Positions 1 to 6,184 of a DNA stretch of 6,189 nt are shown piece by piece. The DNA is taken from contig JAHHTR010000120.1 in the NCBI GenBank assembly GCA_020024515.1, forward strand, positions 1-6,189, given 5' to 3'. Every line of letters starts with the position of its first letter. Within the stretch, counting starts at the first letter, position 1. The notes beneath the pieces are model-generated. The model did not search any database. It saw only the letters and a program-made list of their open reading frames with translations, and was not told where the DNA came from. Source of the DNA: Angelakisella sp. Its GTDB lineage: Bacteria > Bacillota > Clostridia > Oscillospirales > Ruminococcaceae. Position numbers and translations under genes: made by a program.

Positions 1-289
1 GTTTAAATAGCGATATTAAATATTCAAGTCTTAATGACTTTTTAACATCGTTTAAATCATTATTTCGATATAAAACGGGCAAGAAATCAAATTCAACACC
101 ATCTATTAACACTTTTTTTAGTTTACAAACTTCATCTTCATTATTTGTAACACCAACCAAAAGGACTCTACTACAAAACTTTGTTTGCTTATTAGCTAAA
201 TATGCAAGAAAATTTCTAATACTTGTAAGTTGACCGCCTATCGGGAAATCAACGAAGTTAGAAGTATCATAAACAATCAAACTATACAA
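1..289 (-). CDS. Glycosyltransferase, N-terminal part (runs off left edge, TTG start)
   Basis: An open frame of 96 codons plus one base continues to the window edge. It begins MYSLIVYDTSNFVDFPIGGQ and continues LTSIRNFLAYL, with LLVGVTNNEDE near residues 43-53 and a VEFDFLPVL segment near 65-73. YDTSNF..FPIGGQLTSIRNFL resembles the N-terminal Rossmann half of GT4-type transferases in Firmicutes polysaccharide clusters, where the GG loop lies near the acceptor site; this is recognition from memory, not a search. I chose TTG at 289-287 because AGGGGG at 302-297 lies 7 bases upstream, the ideal distance. The nearby ATG at 294 overlaps the GT26 stop but hits a stop codon after five codons. A second TTG at 280-278 is possible but too far from the AGGGGG. 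Only 1 base separates this gene from the upstream stop codon. The catalytic donor domain lies outside the window, so family assignment is moderate and specificity unknown. Confidence 0.72.
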   Translation of the reverse strand, partial: MYSLIVYDTSNFVDFPIGGQLTSIRNFLAYLANKQTKFCSRVLLVGVTNNEDEVCKLKKVLIDGVEFDFLPVLYRNNDLNDVKKSLRLEYLISLFK

Positions 290-290
290 A

Positions 291-1046
291 TCATTTCCCC
301 CTAATCAACAAATATAAAAATTTTGAATTTGTTACAATATATCTTTTAAATAGTCTTTTTGGTTCTTTGCAAAATCTATAAAACCACTCTAATCCTGCAT
401 TTTGCATCCATTGTGGCGCATCATTTACGATACCTGCTAAAATGTTGAACGCACCACCAACACCCGTCATAATACTATTAACCTTACCTTTTAAGCGATT
501 CATAAGTAATTCTTGACGAGGTGCGCCTATTCCGACCCACAAAAAATCTGCATTTTTTTCATTTATTCTTTTTGCTAATTCATCAACCTCTTTATCGGTT
601 AATTCCCTAAATATTGAAGGCTCATATCCACATATTTCTAAATCAGGATAATCTACTCTCACTTTTTTTACCATAGCTTCAATTGTTTCTTTAGAAGTTC
701 CATAAAAATAATGTTTTTTCCCTTTAAATCTTTTATCAGTAAAGGTATTTTGCATAAAGTGAGTTCCTGTAACTTTATCCATATTTTTAAAGCCACATTT
801 TTTGCCTACTATTGAAAGTGGTTTTCCATCAGGTAATGACAGTACTGATTCACTTTGTGCTTTTAAATAAGAAGAATCATCATGCGCCATAACTGTTGTA
901 TGAACATTAGAGGCACAAATATATTCACCCCTAATATCATCAAATTTTTTGCTTACAAAATTTAAACATTCTTCCATATTTACGCAAGAAATTGGTACAC
1001 CTATTATATTTACTCTTTGTGGACAATCACTATATATGTTTAACAT
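291..1046 (-). CDS. WecG/TagA/CpsF-family glycosyltransferase (GT26)
   Basis: Inverting GT26 glycosyltransferase. Characterised relatives transfer N-acetyl-D-mannosamine (TagA) or ManNAc-uronic acid (WecG) to undecaprenyl-PP-GlcNAc at the inner membrane face; other members build capsule repeats. The 251-residue length is standard. The N-terminus has RVNIIGVPIS (11-20). ASNVHTTVMA (45-54) and LPDGKPL (71-77) carry the threonine (T50 or T51) and aspartate (D73) of the conserved catalytic region. FLWVGIGAPRQELLM (168-182) and GVGGAFNILAG (195-205) are family signatures. The basic tail APQWMQNAGLEWFYRFCKEP...RLFKRY (210-236) matches the C-terminal appendage that docks these enzymes to membrane. 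Its start overlaps the GT4 gene by 17 bases, and a GGAG site 10 bases upstream lies inside that gene, indicating coupling. No ManNAc-producing gene is seen here, so the donor could come from elsewhere in the genome or be a different sugar. The specificity is unresolved. Confidence 0.92.
   Translation of the reverse strand: MLNIYSDCPQRVNIIGVPISCVNMEECLNFVSKKFDDIRGEYICASNVHTTVMAHDDSSYLKAQSESVLSLPDGKPLSIVGKKCGFKNMDKVTGTHFMQNTFTDKRFKGKKHYFYGTSKETIEAMVKKVRVDYPDLEICGYEPSIFRELTDKEVDELAKRINEKNADFLWVGIGAPRQELLMNRLKGKVNSIMTGVGGAFNILAGIVNDAPQWMQNAGLEWFYRFCKEPKRLFKRYIVTNSKFLYLLIRGK
297..302 (-). promoter_or_regulatory. Ribosome binding site deciding the TTG start at 289
   Basis: AGGGGG on the minus strand is formed by the last AGG GGG codons of the GT26 gene. 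It lies 7 bases from the TTG at 289-287 but only 2 bases from the dead-end ATG at 294-292. This spacing supports the non-ATG start and implies translation coupled to termination of the GT26 gene. Confidence 0.65.
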
Positions 1047-2202
1047 CGTTATATATCTCCATCAATTTTTTATAATTGTATTCTTCATTTAAAAACTTAT
1101 CGTAATAATTTTTGGCATTTAAAGAATAGAAATCGAAATTTTCAACAATCTTTACAATATTCTCTTTAAACGAATTTGCGTCATTTAATTTGAATAATCT
1201 TCCACCTTGAGAATCCTCTACAATACATTTTTGATTTCCAACATTTGTTGAAACAACAGGTATTCCAATAGAAAAACATTCTGTAATTATCATTGGAAAA
1301 CCTTCGTACCAATCACTTGGGAATATAAGTGATTTTGATTCAGACAAATCCTTAAATATCTCTTCTTGAGGTCTAAATCCAAAAAACTTAATATTTTCAG
1401 AATTGTTTGAAACAGTTTCAACATAATTTTTAAGAGAACCGTCGCCATAAATATGAAGAAAATAATTTTTGGGCATCTGTTTCCATGACTCTAATAAAAA
1501 CTTAATTCCTTTATTTTCTTCTAGTCTACCGGCAAAAACAAATTTTATATCATCTGTATTTTCTGTTTTGCTCGTTTCTATCATCTTTGAAAAATTAGGT
1601 TTTATATAAACATTTTTGCCTTCTACATCAATTAATTTGTTAAACTTACTTTTATTAAACTCGGTTAAAAAAATATAAGATATTTTATTATATGTACCTA
1701 TAAATCTATGAAATTTGAGCATAGCAATTAAAACTGCGGTTTGTAATTTTGAATTTCTATAACATTTATTTTTTAATGCAAACTTAAAAGAATTATTTTT
1801 AATACATTCTTCACATATATGACCATTACAATATAAAATTCCCGAAGGACATAAAAATCGAAAATTATGAACTGTTTGAATCACAGGAACTTTTAAGCTC
1901 CTTGCTGCATAATAAACAGATGGTGAAATAAGAGGAAATGTATTATGACAATGAACTATATCAATATTGTTATTTTTGATTATTTTTCTTACTTCAAAAA
2001 AAGTTTTTGTTGACCATACAGTTGTAAATGGTAAAAATGCCAACTTTAATTTTGACGATTTTAATTCATCATTACTTCTTACATATGTCAGAACTTCATG
2101 ACCTTTTCTTTTTAGCATTTCAACTTCATTTTCAAAAACGGTATGTTCACCACCACCAATTTGGTAATAGTTATTAACCATCAATATTTTCTTCTTGCTC
2201 AT
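1030..2202 (-). CDS. GT4-type glycosyltransferase with five-cysteine insert
   Basis: Predicted cytoplasmic, membrane-peripheral retaining glycosyltransferase of GT-B fold that adds a sugar to the lipid-linked repeat unit. The 390 residues contain an N-terminal acceptor domain with NNYYQIGGGEHTVFENE (10-26), DIVHCHNTF (81-89) and QTVHNFR (109-115). The C-terminal donor domain has FAGRLEENKGI (223-233), IYGDG (251-255) and the EX7E motif EGFPMIITE (E300, E308) followed by GIPVVSTNVGN. Between the domains, residues 118-147 carry five cysteines (C118, C125, C130, C133, C147) including a CxxxxCxxC core. This pattern recurs in a subset of GT4 proteins and may bind a metal. It follows capG by 36 bases with a TAAGGAA site 9 bases before the ATG. 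That position matches WbuB/WbjE-like FucNAc transferases downstream of fnlC/wbjD, so L-FucNAc is the most natural donor guess. This is inference from position, because GT4 sequence does not reveal donor or linkage. Confidence 0.88.
   Translation of the reverse strand: MSKKKILMVNNYYQIGGGEHTVFENEVEMLKRKGHEVLTYVRSNDELKSSKLKLAFLPFTTVWSTKTFFEVRKIIKNNNIDIVHCHNTFPLISPSVYYAARSLKVPVIQTVHNFRFLCPSGILYCNGHICEECIKNNSFKFALKNKCYRNSKLQTAVLIAMLKFHRFIGTYNKISYIFLTEFNKSKFNKLIDVEGKNVYIKPNFSKMIETSKTENTDDIKFVFAGRLEENKGIKFLLESWKQMPKNYFLHIYGDGSLKNYVETVSNNSENIKFFGFRPQEEIFKDLSESKSLIFPSDWYEGFPMIITECFSIGIPVVSTNVGNQKCIVEDSQGGRLFKLNDANSFKENIVKIVENFDFYSLNAKNYYDKFLNEEYNYKKLMEIYNDVKHI
1057..1060 (-). promoter_or_regulatory. 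GT26 ribosome binding site within the GT4 gene
   Basis: GGAG lies 10 bases upstream of the ATG at 1046, inside the last codons of the preceding glycosyltransferase. It supports this start and hence the 17-base overlap of the two genes. Confidence 0.5.
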
Positions 2203-2211
2203 AAAAATTCA

Positions 2212-2217
2212 TTCCTT
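2212..2217 (-). promoter_or_regulatory. GT4 gene ribosome binding site
   Basis: AAGGAA, 9 bases from the ATG at 2202, in the 36-base gap after capG. An ATG overlapping the end of this site is in another frame and closes after 11 codons, so the start at 2202 is preferred. Confidence 0.65.
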
Positions 2218-2238
2218 AATTTGCAATTTGTAAATACT

Positions 2239-3414
2239 TCATTCTTTTCTCCAAACCATTTTGTTTACTACACCAGTATAGCTTTGGATGATTTTTACAA
2301 CCTTTGTTGAAACATTTTCGTCAACATAGTTTGGTACTGGCATACCATAATCACCATCTTTATTCATTTCTACTGCTGTATCAACTGCTTGAAGTAATGA
2401 ATTTTCGTCAATTCCTGCAAGAATAAAGCAAGCTTTATCAAGTGCCTCTGGTCTTTCTGTTGAAGTACGAATACAAACAGCTGGGAAAGGATGTCCAACT
2501 GATGTAAAGAAGCTACTTTCTTCCGGCAATGTTCCACTATCTGAAACAACTGCAAAAGCATTCATTTGAAGGCAGTTATAATCGTGAAATCCAAGTGGTT
2601 CATGCTGAATAACACGCTCATCAAGTTTAAAGTTTGATTCTTCAAGACGCTTTTTACTTCTTGGATGGCAAGAATATAAAATAGGCATATCATATTTTTC
2701 AGCAAGTTTATTTATTGCATTAAAGAGTGAATAGAAATTCTTTTCTGTATCAATATTTTCTTCTCTATGAGCAGAAAGGAGAATATATTTTCCTTTTTCA
2801 AGTCCTAATTTTTCGTGAATATTACTTGCTTCAATTTTTTCAAGATTTTCGTGCAACACTTCAGCCATAGGACTACCTGTAACATATGTTCTTTCCTTTG
2901 GAAGTCCATTTTCTGCTAAATATCTGCGTGCATGTTCAGAATAGCACATATTTACATCAGAAATAATATCTACTATACGGCGGTTTGTTTCTTCTGGAAG
3001 ACATTCATCTTTGCAGCGGTTACCTGCCTCCATATGAAAAATAGGGATGTGAAGTCTTTTAGCACCAATAACTGAAAGGCAAGAATTTGTATCGCCTAAA
3101 ACAAGAACTGCATCTGGCTTTATATCAACCATAAGTTGATATGACTTTGCGATAATATTTCCCATAGTTTCACCAAGGTCATTACCAACAGCATCAAAGT
3201 AGATTTCAGGTGCATCAAGCTCTAAATCATCAAAGAAAACGCCATTCAAATTATAATCATAATTTTGACCTGTATGTGCAAGAATACAATCAAAATATTT
3301 ACGGCATTTCTTTATTACAGCCGCAAGTCTTATAATTTCTGGTCGAGTTCCCACAATAATAAGAAGTTTAAGCTTTCCATTATTTTTAAATGATATATTT
3401 TCACTTTTAGTCAT
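2239..3414 (-). CDS. capG: CapG/FnlC-type UDP-sugar 2-epimerase (forms UDP-L-FucNAc)
   Basis: Final step of the pathway: C2 epimerisation of UDP-2-acetamido-2,6-dideoxy-L-talose to UDP-L-FucNAc by a non-hydrolysing UDP-GlcNAc 2-epimerase-fold enzyme (GT-B-like, cytoplasmic). The 391 residues show GTRPEIIRL (22-30), HTGQNYD (47-53), LGDTNS (106-111), HMEAGNRCKDECLPEETNRR (127-146), LSAHREENID (213-222) and SDSGTLPEES (291-300). HMEAGNR and SDSGTLPEE, rather than the HVEAGLR and SDSGG forms of WecB/MnaA, together with capE and capF upstream, favour CapG/FnlC over a ManNAc-forming WecB. The only in-frame ATG before the first motif gives an N-terminal extension of roughly a dozen polar residues before KLKLLIIVGTRPE. 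It follows the acyltransferase after 57 bases, the loosest junction in the cluster, with GAAAGAGG 11 bases upstream of the start. No promoter is convincing there, so it is probably part of the same transcript. Confidence 0.93.
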   Translation of the reverse strand: MTKSENISFKNNGKLKLLIIVGTRPEIIRLAAVIKKCRKYFDCILAHTGQNYDYNLNGVFFDDLELDAPEIYFDAVGNDLGETMGNIIAKSYQLMVDIKPDAVLVLGDTNSCLSVIGAKRLHIPIFHMEAGNRCKDECLPEETNRRIVDIISDVNMCYSEHARRYLAENGLPKERTYVTGSPMAEVLHENLEKIEASNIHEKLGLEKGKYILLSAHREENIDTEKNFYSLFNAINKLAEKYDMPILYSCHPRSKKRLEESNFKLDERVIQHEPLGFHDYNCLQMNAFAVVSDSGTLPEESSFFTSVGHPFPAVCIRTSTERPEALDKACFILAGIDENSLLQAVDTAVEMNKDGDYGMPVPNYVDENVSTKVVKIIQSYTGVVNKMVWRKE

Positions 3415-3425
3415 TATTTCTTCTG

Positions 3426-3433
3426 CCTCTTTC
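3426..3433 (-). promoter_or_regulatory. capG ribosome binding site, long spacing
   Basis: GAAAGAGG lies 11 bases from the capG ATG in the 57-base gap after the acyltransferase gene. The spacing is longer than at the other junctions. No alternative in-frame start codon lies closer, so it supports the ATG at 3414 and may give lower or uncoupled initiation. Confidence 0.5.
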
Positions 3434-3471
3434 TAAATTAAGTGTTTTAACATTTAATATCTAATAATTTC

Positions 3472-3987
3472 TCAAATTGGATATGTGCAATTATGTATAA
3501 CCCGTCCTGCCTCAATCTTTTTGGTTTGAGGAATTCTATTACCAGTTTTTACAACTGCATTAAGACAAATATGCACGCCTTCTTCAAGTATTACATTATG
3601 GTCAATTACTGCACCACTATTAACAATACAACATTTTTTAACAACGCAATTTGTACCAACAACAGAATTAGGATGAATAATTGAACCTTGCTCAATTACA
3701 GAAGTTGGACTTACATACGCTAATCTATGAATTATAGTAGCAATATTTGCACCTGCGTTTATCATTTTTTCTGTTAAATCAACACGCAAAACATTATTTC
3801 CAATTGCAGAAATAAACTCCGTATCACTATCAATAAATTTAACAAAATCATCACACACACCAATAACATTTGGTGCTGTACTTTTATCGTCTAAAAACAA
3901 TATTTCATCATATTTCTCACTTTGCAGTGCAAAATCTTCTACTGTTTTACCATATCCGCCTGCACCTAAAATTACTAAACGTTTCAT
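3472..3987 (-). CDS. Short NeuD/PglD-like sugar acyltransferase
   Basis: Predicted cytoplasmic acyl-CoA-dependent acetyltransferase of the left-handed beta-helix class, acting on a sugar or sugar nucleotide. The N-terminal half (residues 3 to about 82) is a PglD_N-like Rossmann domain opening with LVILGAGGYGKTVEDFA and followed by LDDK (32-35) and SAIGNN (60-65). Residues 92-147 carry hexapeptide-repeat sequence (SPTSVIEQGSIIHPNSVVGT, then NSGAVIDHNVI). H130 in VIDHN matches the catalytic histidine position of NeuD/PglD proteins. At 171 residues it is 25-40 residues shorter than classical members, ending soon after GVHICLNAVVKTGN with an unusual IEAGRVIHNCTYPI tail. No downstream frame restores a longer helix, so I see a short variant rather than a broken gene. 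It starts 2 bases after the capF stop, with an AAAGGTG site overlapping the end of capF. The acceptor is unknown; O-acetylation of the repeat unit or an amino-sugar modification are both possible. Confidence 0.85.
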   Translation of the reverse strand: MKRLVILGAGGYGKTVEDFALQSEKYDEILFLDDKSTAPNVIGVCDDFVKFIDSDTEFISAIGNNVLRVDLTEKMINAGANIATIIHRLAYVSPTSVIEQGSIIHPNSVVGTNCVVKKCCIVNSGAVIDHNVILEEGVHICLNAVVKTGNRIPQTKKIEAGRVIHNCTYPI

Positions 3988-3989
3988 AA

Positions 3990-5138
3990 TTACACCTTTT
4001 CAAAATATGTATCGGGTTTATCTTTATTAAAACATTCGTTACACCACATAAATGTAACCATATCATCATCGCCAAGATTTTCAATATTATGTGTATAGCC
4101 TGTTGGTATATCAACAACTTCAAGTTTTTCATCTGAAACAAAATATTCAATAACTTCTGAATTAGGCTCCATCATATTTCTAAAACGAATTACACCTTTG
4201 CCTTTTACAACTAAAAACTTCTCGTTTTTGGTATGATGCCAATGGTTGCCCTTAACAATTCCAGGTTTTGAAATATTAACACTAAATTGACCGTGGCTTG
4301 CAGTTCTTAAAATTTCTGTAAAACTGCCGCGCTCATCGATATTCATATTTAAAGGATAACTAAACTTATCTTTTGGAAGATAAGAAAGATAAGTTGCGTG
4401 CAAATATTTTGTAAGCAAATCACCCACATTTGGAACACTTAAATCATTTTGCATATTTCCAAAAGACTGTATTGTGTCCGAAATTTTTCCAAGTGTTGCA
4501 GTAAGCACAACAGGAACCTCGCAAAATTCACCTACTCTATTTTCTTTGCCTGCTGCTGCGCGAATAAGTTCATCAACAACATCATCAATATAAACAAGGT
4601 GCATTACAACGGACGGATCATTTACTTTTATTGGTAAACCATTAGCTATATTATAACAAAATGTTGCAATAGCACTGTTATAATTAGGTCTACACCATTT
4701 ACCAAACACATTAGGAAAACGATAGATAAGAACTTTAGCACCTGTTTCTTCTGAATAACTACGCATGAGTTCTTCGCCAGCTCTTTTAGATTTTCCATAA
4801 GGATTATCAAGAGCTGCCTGTATGGATGATGAAATCATAACAGGACAAGTATTGTTATATTTCTTTAATGTATCAAGAAGAGTTGATGCAAAGCCAAAAT
4901 TACCCTTTAAAAACTCATCATCATTTTTAGGTCTATTAACTCCAGCAAGATTAAAAACAAAATCTGCTTTAGAACAAAACTCGTCTAATAGTTCAGGTTT
5001 TGTGTCAATATCATATTCCATAATCTCTAAGTCAGAACTAAGAAATTCATTTTTCTCATTTCCTAACTTAATATTATTTAAACGTGATACTAAATTTTTA
5101 CCAACAAATCCTCTTGCTCCTGTAACTAAAATATTCAT
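3990..5138 (-). CDS. capF: CapF/FnlB-type bifunctional SDR-cupin epimerase/reductase
   Basis: Second enzyme of the UDP-L-FucNAc route. In characterised CapF, the C-terminal zinc cupin epimerises the CapE product at C3. The N-terminal NADPH-dependent SDR then reduces the 4-keto group to give UDP-2-acetamido-2,6-dideoxy-L-talose. Both domains are visible in the 382 residues. The SDR domain has GARGFVG at 7-13, NLAGVNRP at 63-70, an SSS run near 103-105 and the YGKSK catalytic pair (Y114, K118). RFPNVFGKW at 140-148 is also typical. The cupin domain begins near residue 265 with DERGSFTE (268-275). It holds the histidine-rich GNHWHHTKNEKF segment (297-308) and IPTGYTHNI (344-352), expected to bind metal and substrate. 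The start lies 5 bases after the capE stop, and a strong AAGGAG site is formed by the last two capE codons. The two genes are therefore almost certainly cotranscribed and translationally coupled. Confidence 0.95.
   Translation of the reverse strand: MNILVTGARGFVGKNLVSRLNNIKLGNEKNEFLSSDLEIMEYDIDTKPELLDEFCSKADFVFNLAGVNRPKNDDEFLKGNFGFASTLLDTLKKYNNTCPVMISSSIQAALDNPYGKSKRAGEELMRSYSEETGAKVLIYRFPNVFGKWCRPNYNSAIATFCYNIANGLPIKVNDPSVVMHLVYIDDVVDELIRAAAGKENRVGEFCEVPVVLTATLGKISDTIQSFGNMQNDLSVPNVGDLLTKYLHATYLSYLPKDKFSYPLNMNIDERGSFTEILRTASHGQFSVNISKPGIVKGNHWHHTKNEKFLVVKGKGVIRFRNMMEPNSEVIEYFVSDEKLEVVDIPTGYTHNIENLGDDDMVTFMWCNECFNKDKPDTYFEKV
3993..3999 (-). promoter_or_regulatory. Acyltransferase ribosome binding site inside the capF 3' end
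   Basis: AAAGGTG spans the last two sense codons of capF (AAG GTG, before TAA) and sits 5 bases from the ATG at 3987. As at the capE-capF junction, the upstream stop codon lies between the site and the start, a layout expected for termination-reinitiation. Confidence 0.7.
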
Positions 5139-5143
5139 TCAGA

Positions 5144-6184
5144 TTACTCCTTTTCAGCAAGCATCTGTTTTACATAATCTGTTGTTAAAATCTTCTGTAC
5201 AGTACCTTCTACATCAAGTCTATTTGTATTATGGCTTGTATACGCCTCATCTGCCATAGTGTGTACTTCTCCATTTACAACAAACTTATCATAGTTTAAA
5301 TCACGACTATCTGCTGCAACACGGAAATAATTACCCATATCTTCGCTGCGAAGTCTTTCTTCACGAGTCATAAGAGTTTCATAAAGTTTTTCGCCGTGAC
5401 GAGTACCGATAATATCTGTTCCTGTATCGCCAAACAACTTCTGAACAGCCTTTGCTAAATCGCCAATAGTAGATGCATCTGCCTTTTGAATAAACAAGTC
5501 ACCTGGATTAGCGTGTTCAAAAGCAAACATAACTAAATCAACAGCCTCGTCCAAATTCATAAGAAAACGAGTCATATTAGGGTCTGTAATAGTAATAGGA
5601 TTGCCTGCCTTAATTTGGTCAATAAAGAGCGGTATTACACTACCACGACTACACATAACGTTACCATAACGAGTACAACAAATAACTGTATTTCCTCGTT
5701 CTGCTGCTACACGGGCATTTGCAAAAATAACGTGTTCCATCATAGCCTTTGAAATACCCATTGCGTTAATTGGATATGCTGCCTTATCTGTTGAAAGACA
5801 AACAACTTTTTTTACGCCAGCCTCTATTGCAGCATGGAGCATATTATCAGTACCGATAACGTTTGTGCGAACTGCCTCCATAGGGAAAAATTCACAGCTT
5901 GGAACTTGTTTTAATGCAGCAGCGTGAAATATGTAATCAACGCCAGGCATTGCATCACGAAGTGATTGAATATTGCGAACATCACCGATATAAAATTTTA
6001 CTTTATCAGCATATTCAGGATATTTAGCCTGAAGTTCATGGCGCATATCATCCTGCTTTTTCTCATCACGAGAAAAAATACGAATTTGACCTATATCAGT
6101 TGTTAAAAAGTGTTTAAGCACAGTATTACCAAATGAACCTGTACCACCTGTAATCATAAGTGTTTTATTTTCAAAAACAGACAT
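5144..6184 (-). CDS. capE: CapE/FnlA-type UDP-GlcNAc 4,6-dehydratase/epimerase
   Basis: First enzyme of UDP-L-FucNAc synthesis. Family knowledge says it removes water across C4-C6 of UDP-GlcNAc and inverts C5, giving a 4-keto-6-deoxy-L-sugar nucleotide in the cytoplasm. The 346-residue length fits CapE/WbjB/FnlA (about 340). The sequence shows the extended-SDR Rossmann motif TGGTGSFG at residues 12-19, the adjacent FSRDEKKQ segment (37-44) and HAAALKQVP (88-96). STDKA at 131-135 is followed by M142 and K146. This family characteristically has MxxxK instead of the usual SDR YxxxK, so the missing tyrosine is not damage. The TRYGNV (171-176), TRFLM (205-209) and TRHGEKLYE (261-269) blocks are also typical. 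The ATG start places the dinucleotide motif at the normal distance from the N-terminus. Its ribosome binding site is outside the window. It is the first and least AT-rich gene seen and feeds CapF directly downstream. Confidence 0.95.
   Translation of the reverse strand: MSVFENKTLMITGGTGSFGNTVLKHFLTTDIGQIRIFSRDEKKQDDMRHELQAKYPEYADKVKFYIGDVRNIQSLRDAMPGVDYIFHAAALKQVPSCEFFPMEAVRTNVIGTDNMLHAAIEAGVKKVVCLSTDKAAYPINAMGISKAMMEHVIFANARVAAERGNTVICCTRYGNVMCSRGSVIPLFIDQIKAGNPITITDPNMTRFLMNLDEAVDLVMFAFEHANPGDLFIQKADASTIGDLAKAVQKLFGDTGTDIIGTRHGEKLYETLMTREERLRSEDMGNYFRVAADSRDLNYDKFVVNGEVHTMADEAYTSHNTNRLDVEGTVQKILTTDYVKQMLAEKE
5147..5152 (-). promoter_or_regulatory. capF ribosome binding site inside the capE 3' end
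   Basis: AAGGAG is formed by the last two sense codons of capE (AAG GAG, just before TAA), 8 bases from the capF ATG. It is a near-perfect Shine-Dalgarno sequence and fixes the capF start at 5138. Confidence 0.8.

Noticed and set aside
292..294. ATG overlapping the GT26 stop (ATGA) as start of the next gene.
   Set aside because: The frame closes at a TGA after five codons and the AGGGGG site is only 2 bases away; the TTG at 289 opens the conserved frame.
2239..3414. Annotation of the 2-epimerase as WecB/MnaA (UDP-ManNAc-forming).
   Set aside because: The HMEAGNR and SDSGTLPEE motifs plus capE and capF upstream fit CapG/FnlC better.
3437..3458. Inverted repeat ATTAAGTG-TTTTAA-CATTTAAT (plus strand) in the gap before capG, considered as a terminator or attenuator.
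   Set aside because: The stem is AT-rich, has one mismatch in the transcribed-strand RNA and no following U-run. It is too weak to call in DNA this AT-rich.
3415..3471. Possible internal promoter for capG.
   Set aside because: No TTGACA-like and TATAAT-like pair at a proper distance could be found; AT-rich hexamers alone are not evidence.
3947..4150. 67-codon minus-strand frame overlapping the capF end and the acyltransferase start.
   Set aside because: It is out of frame with two convincing genes and its translation is low-complexity and family-less.
4822..5259. 145-codon plus-strand open frame across the capE-capF junction.
   Set aside because: It is antisense to two well-conserved genes, spans their junction and has no recognisable protein features or ribosome site. 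It is a shadow frame.
5144..6184. Loss of the SDR catalytic tyrosine in the first enzyme (MxxxK instead of YxxxK) as a sign of inactivation.
   Set aside because: The MxxxK form next to STDKA is characteristic of the CapE/FnlA group, so the enzyme is expected to be active.
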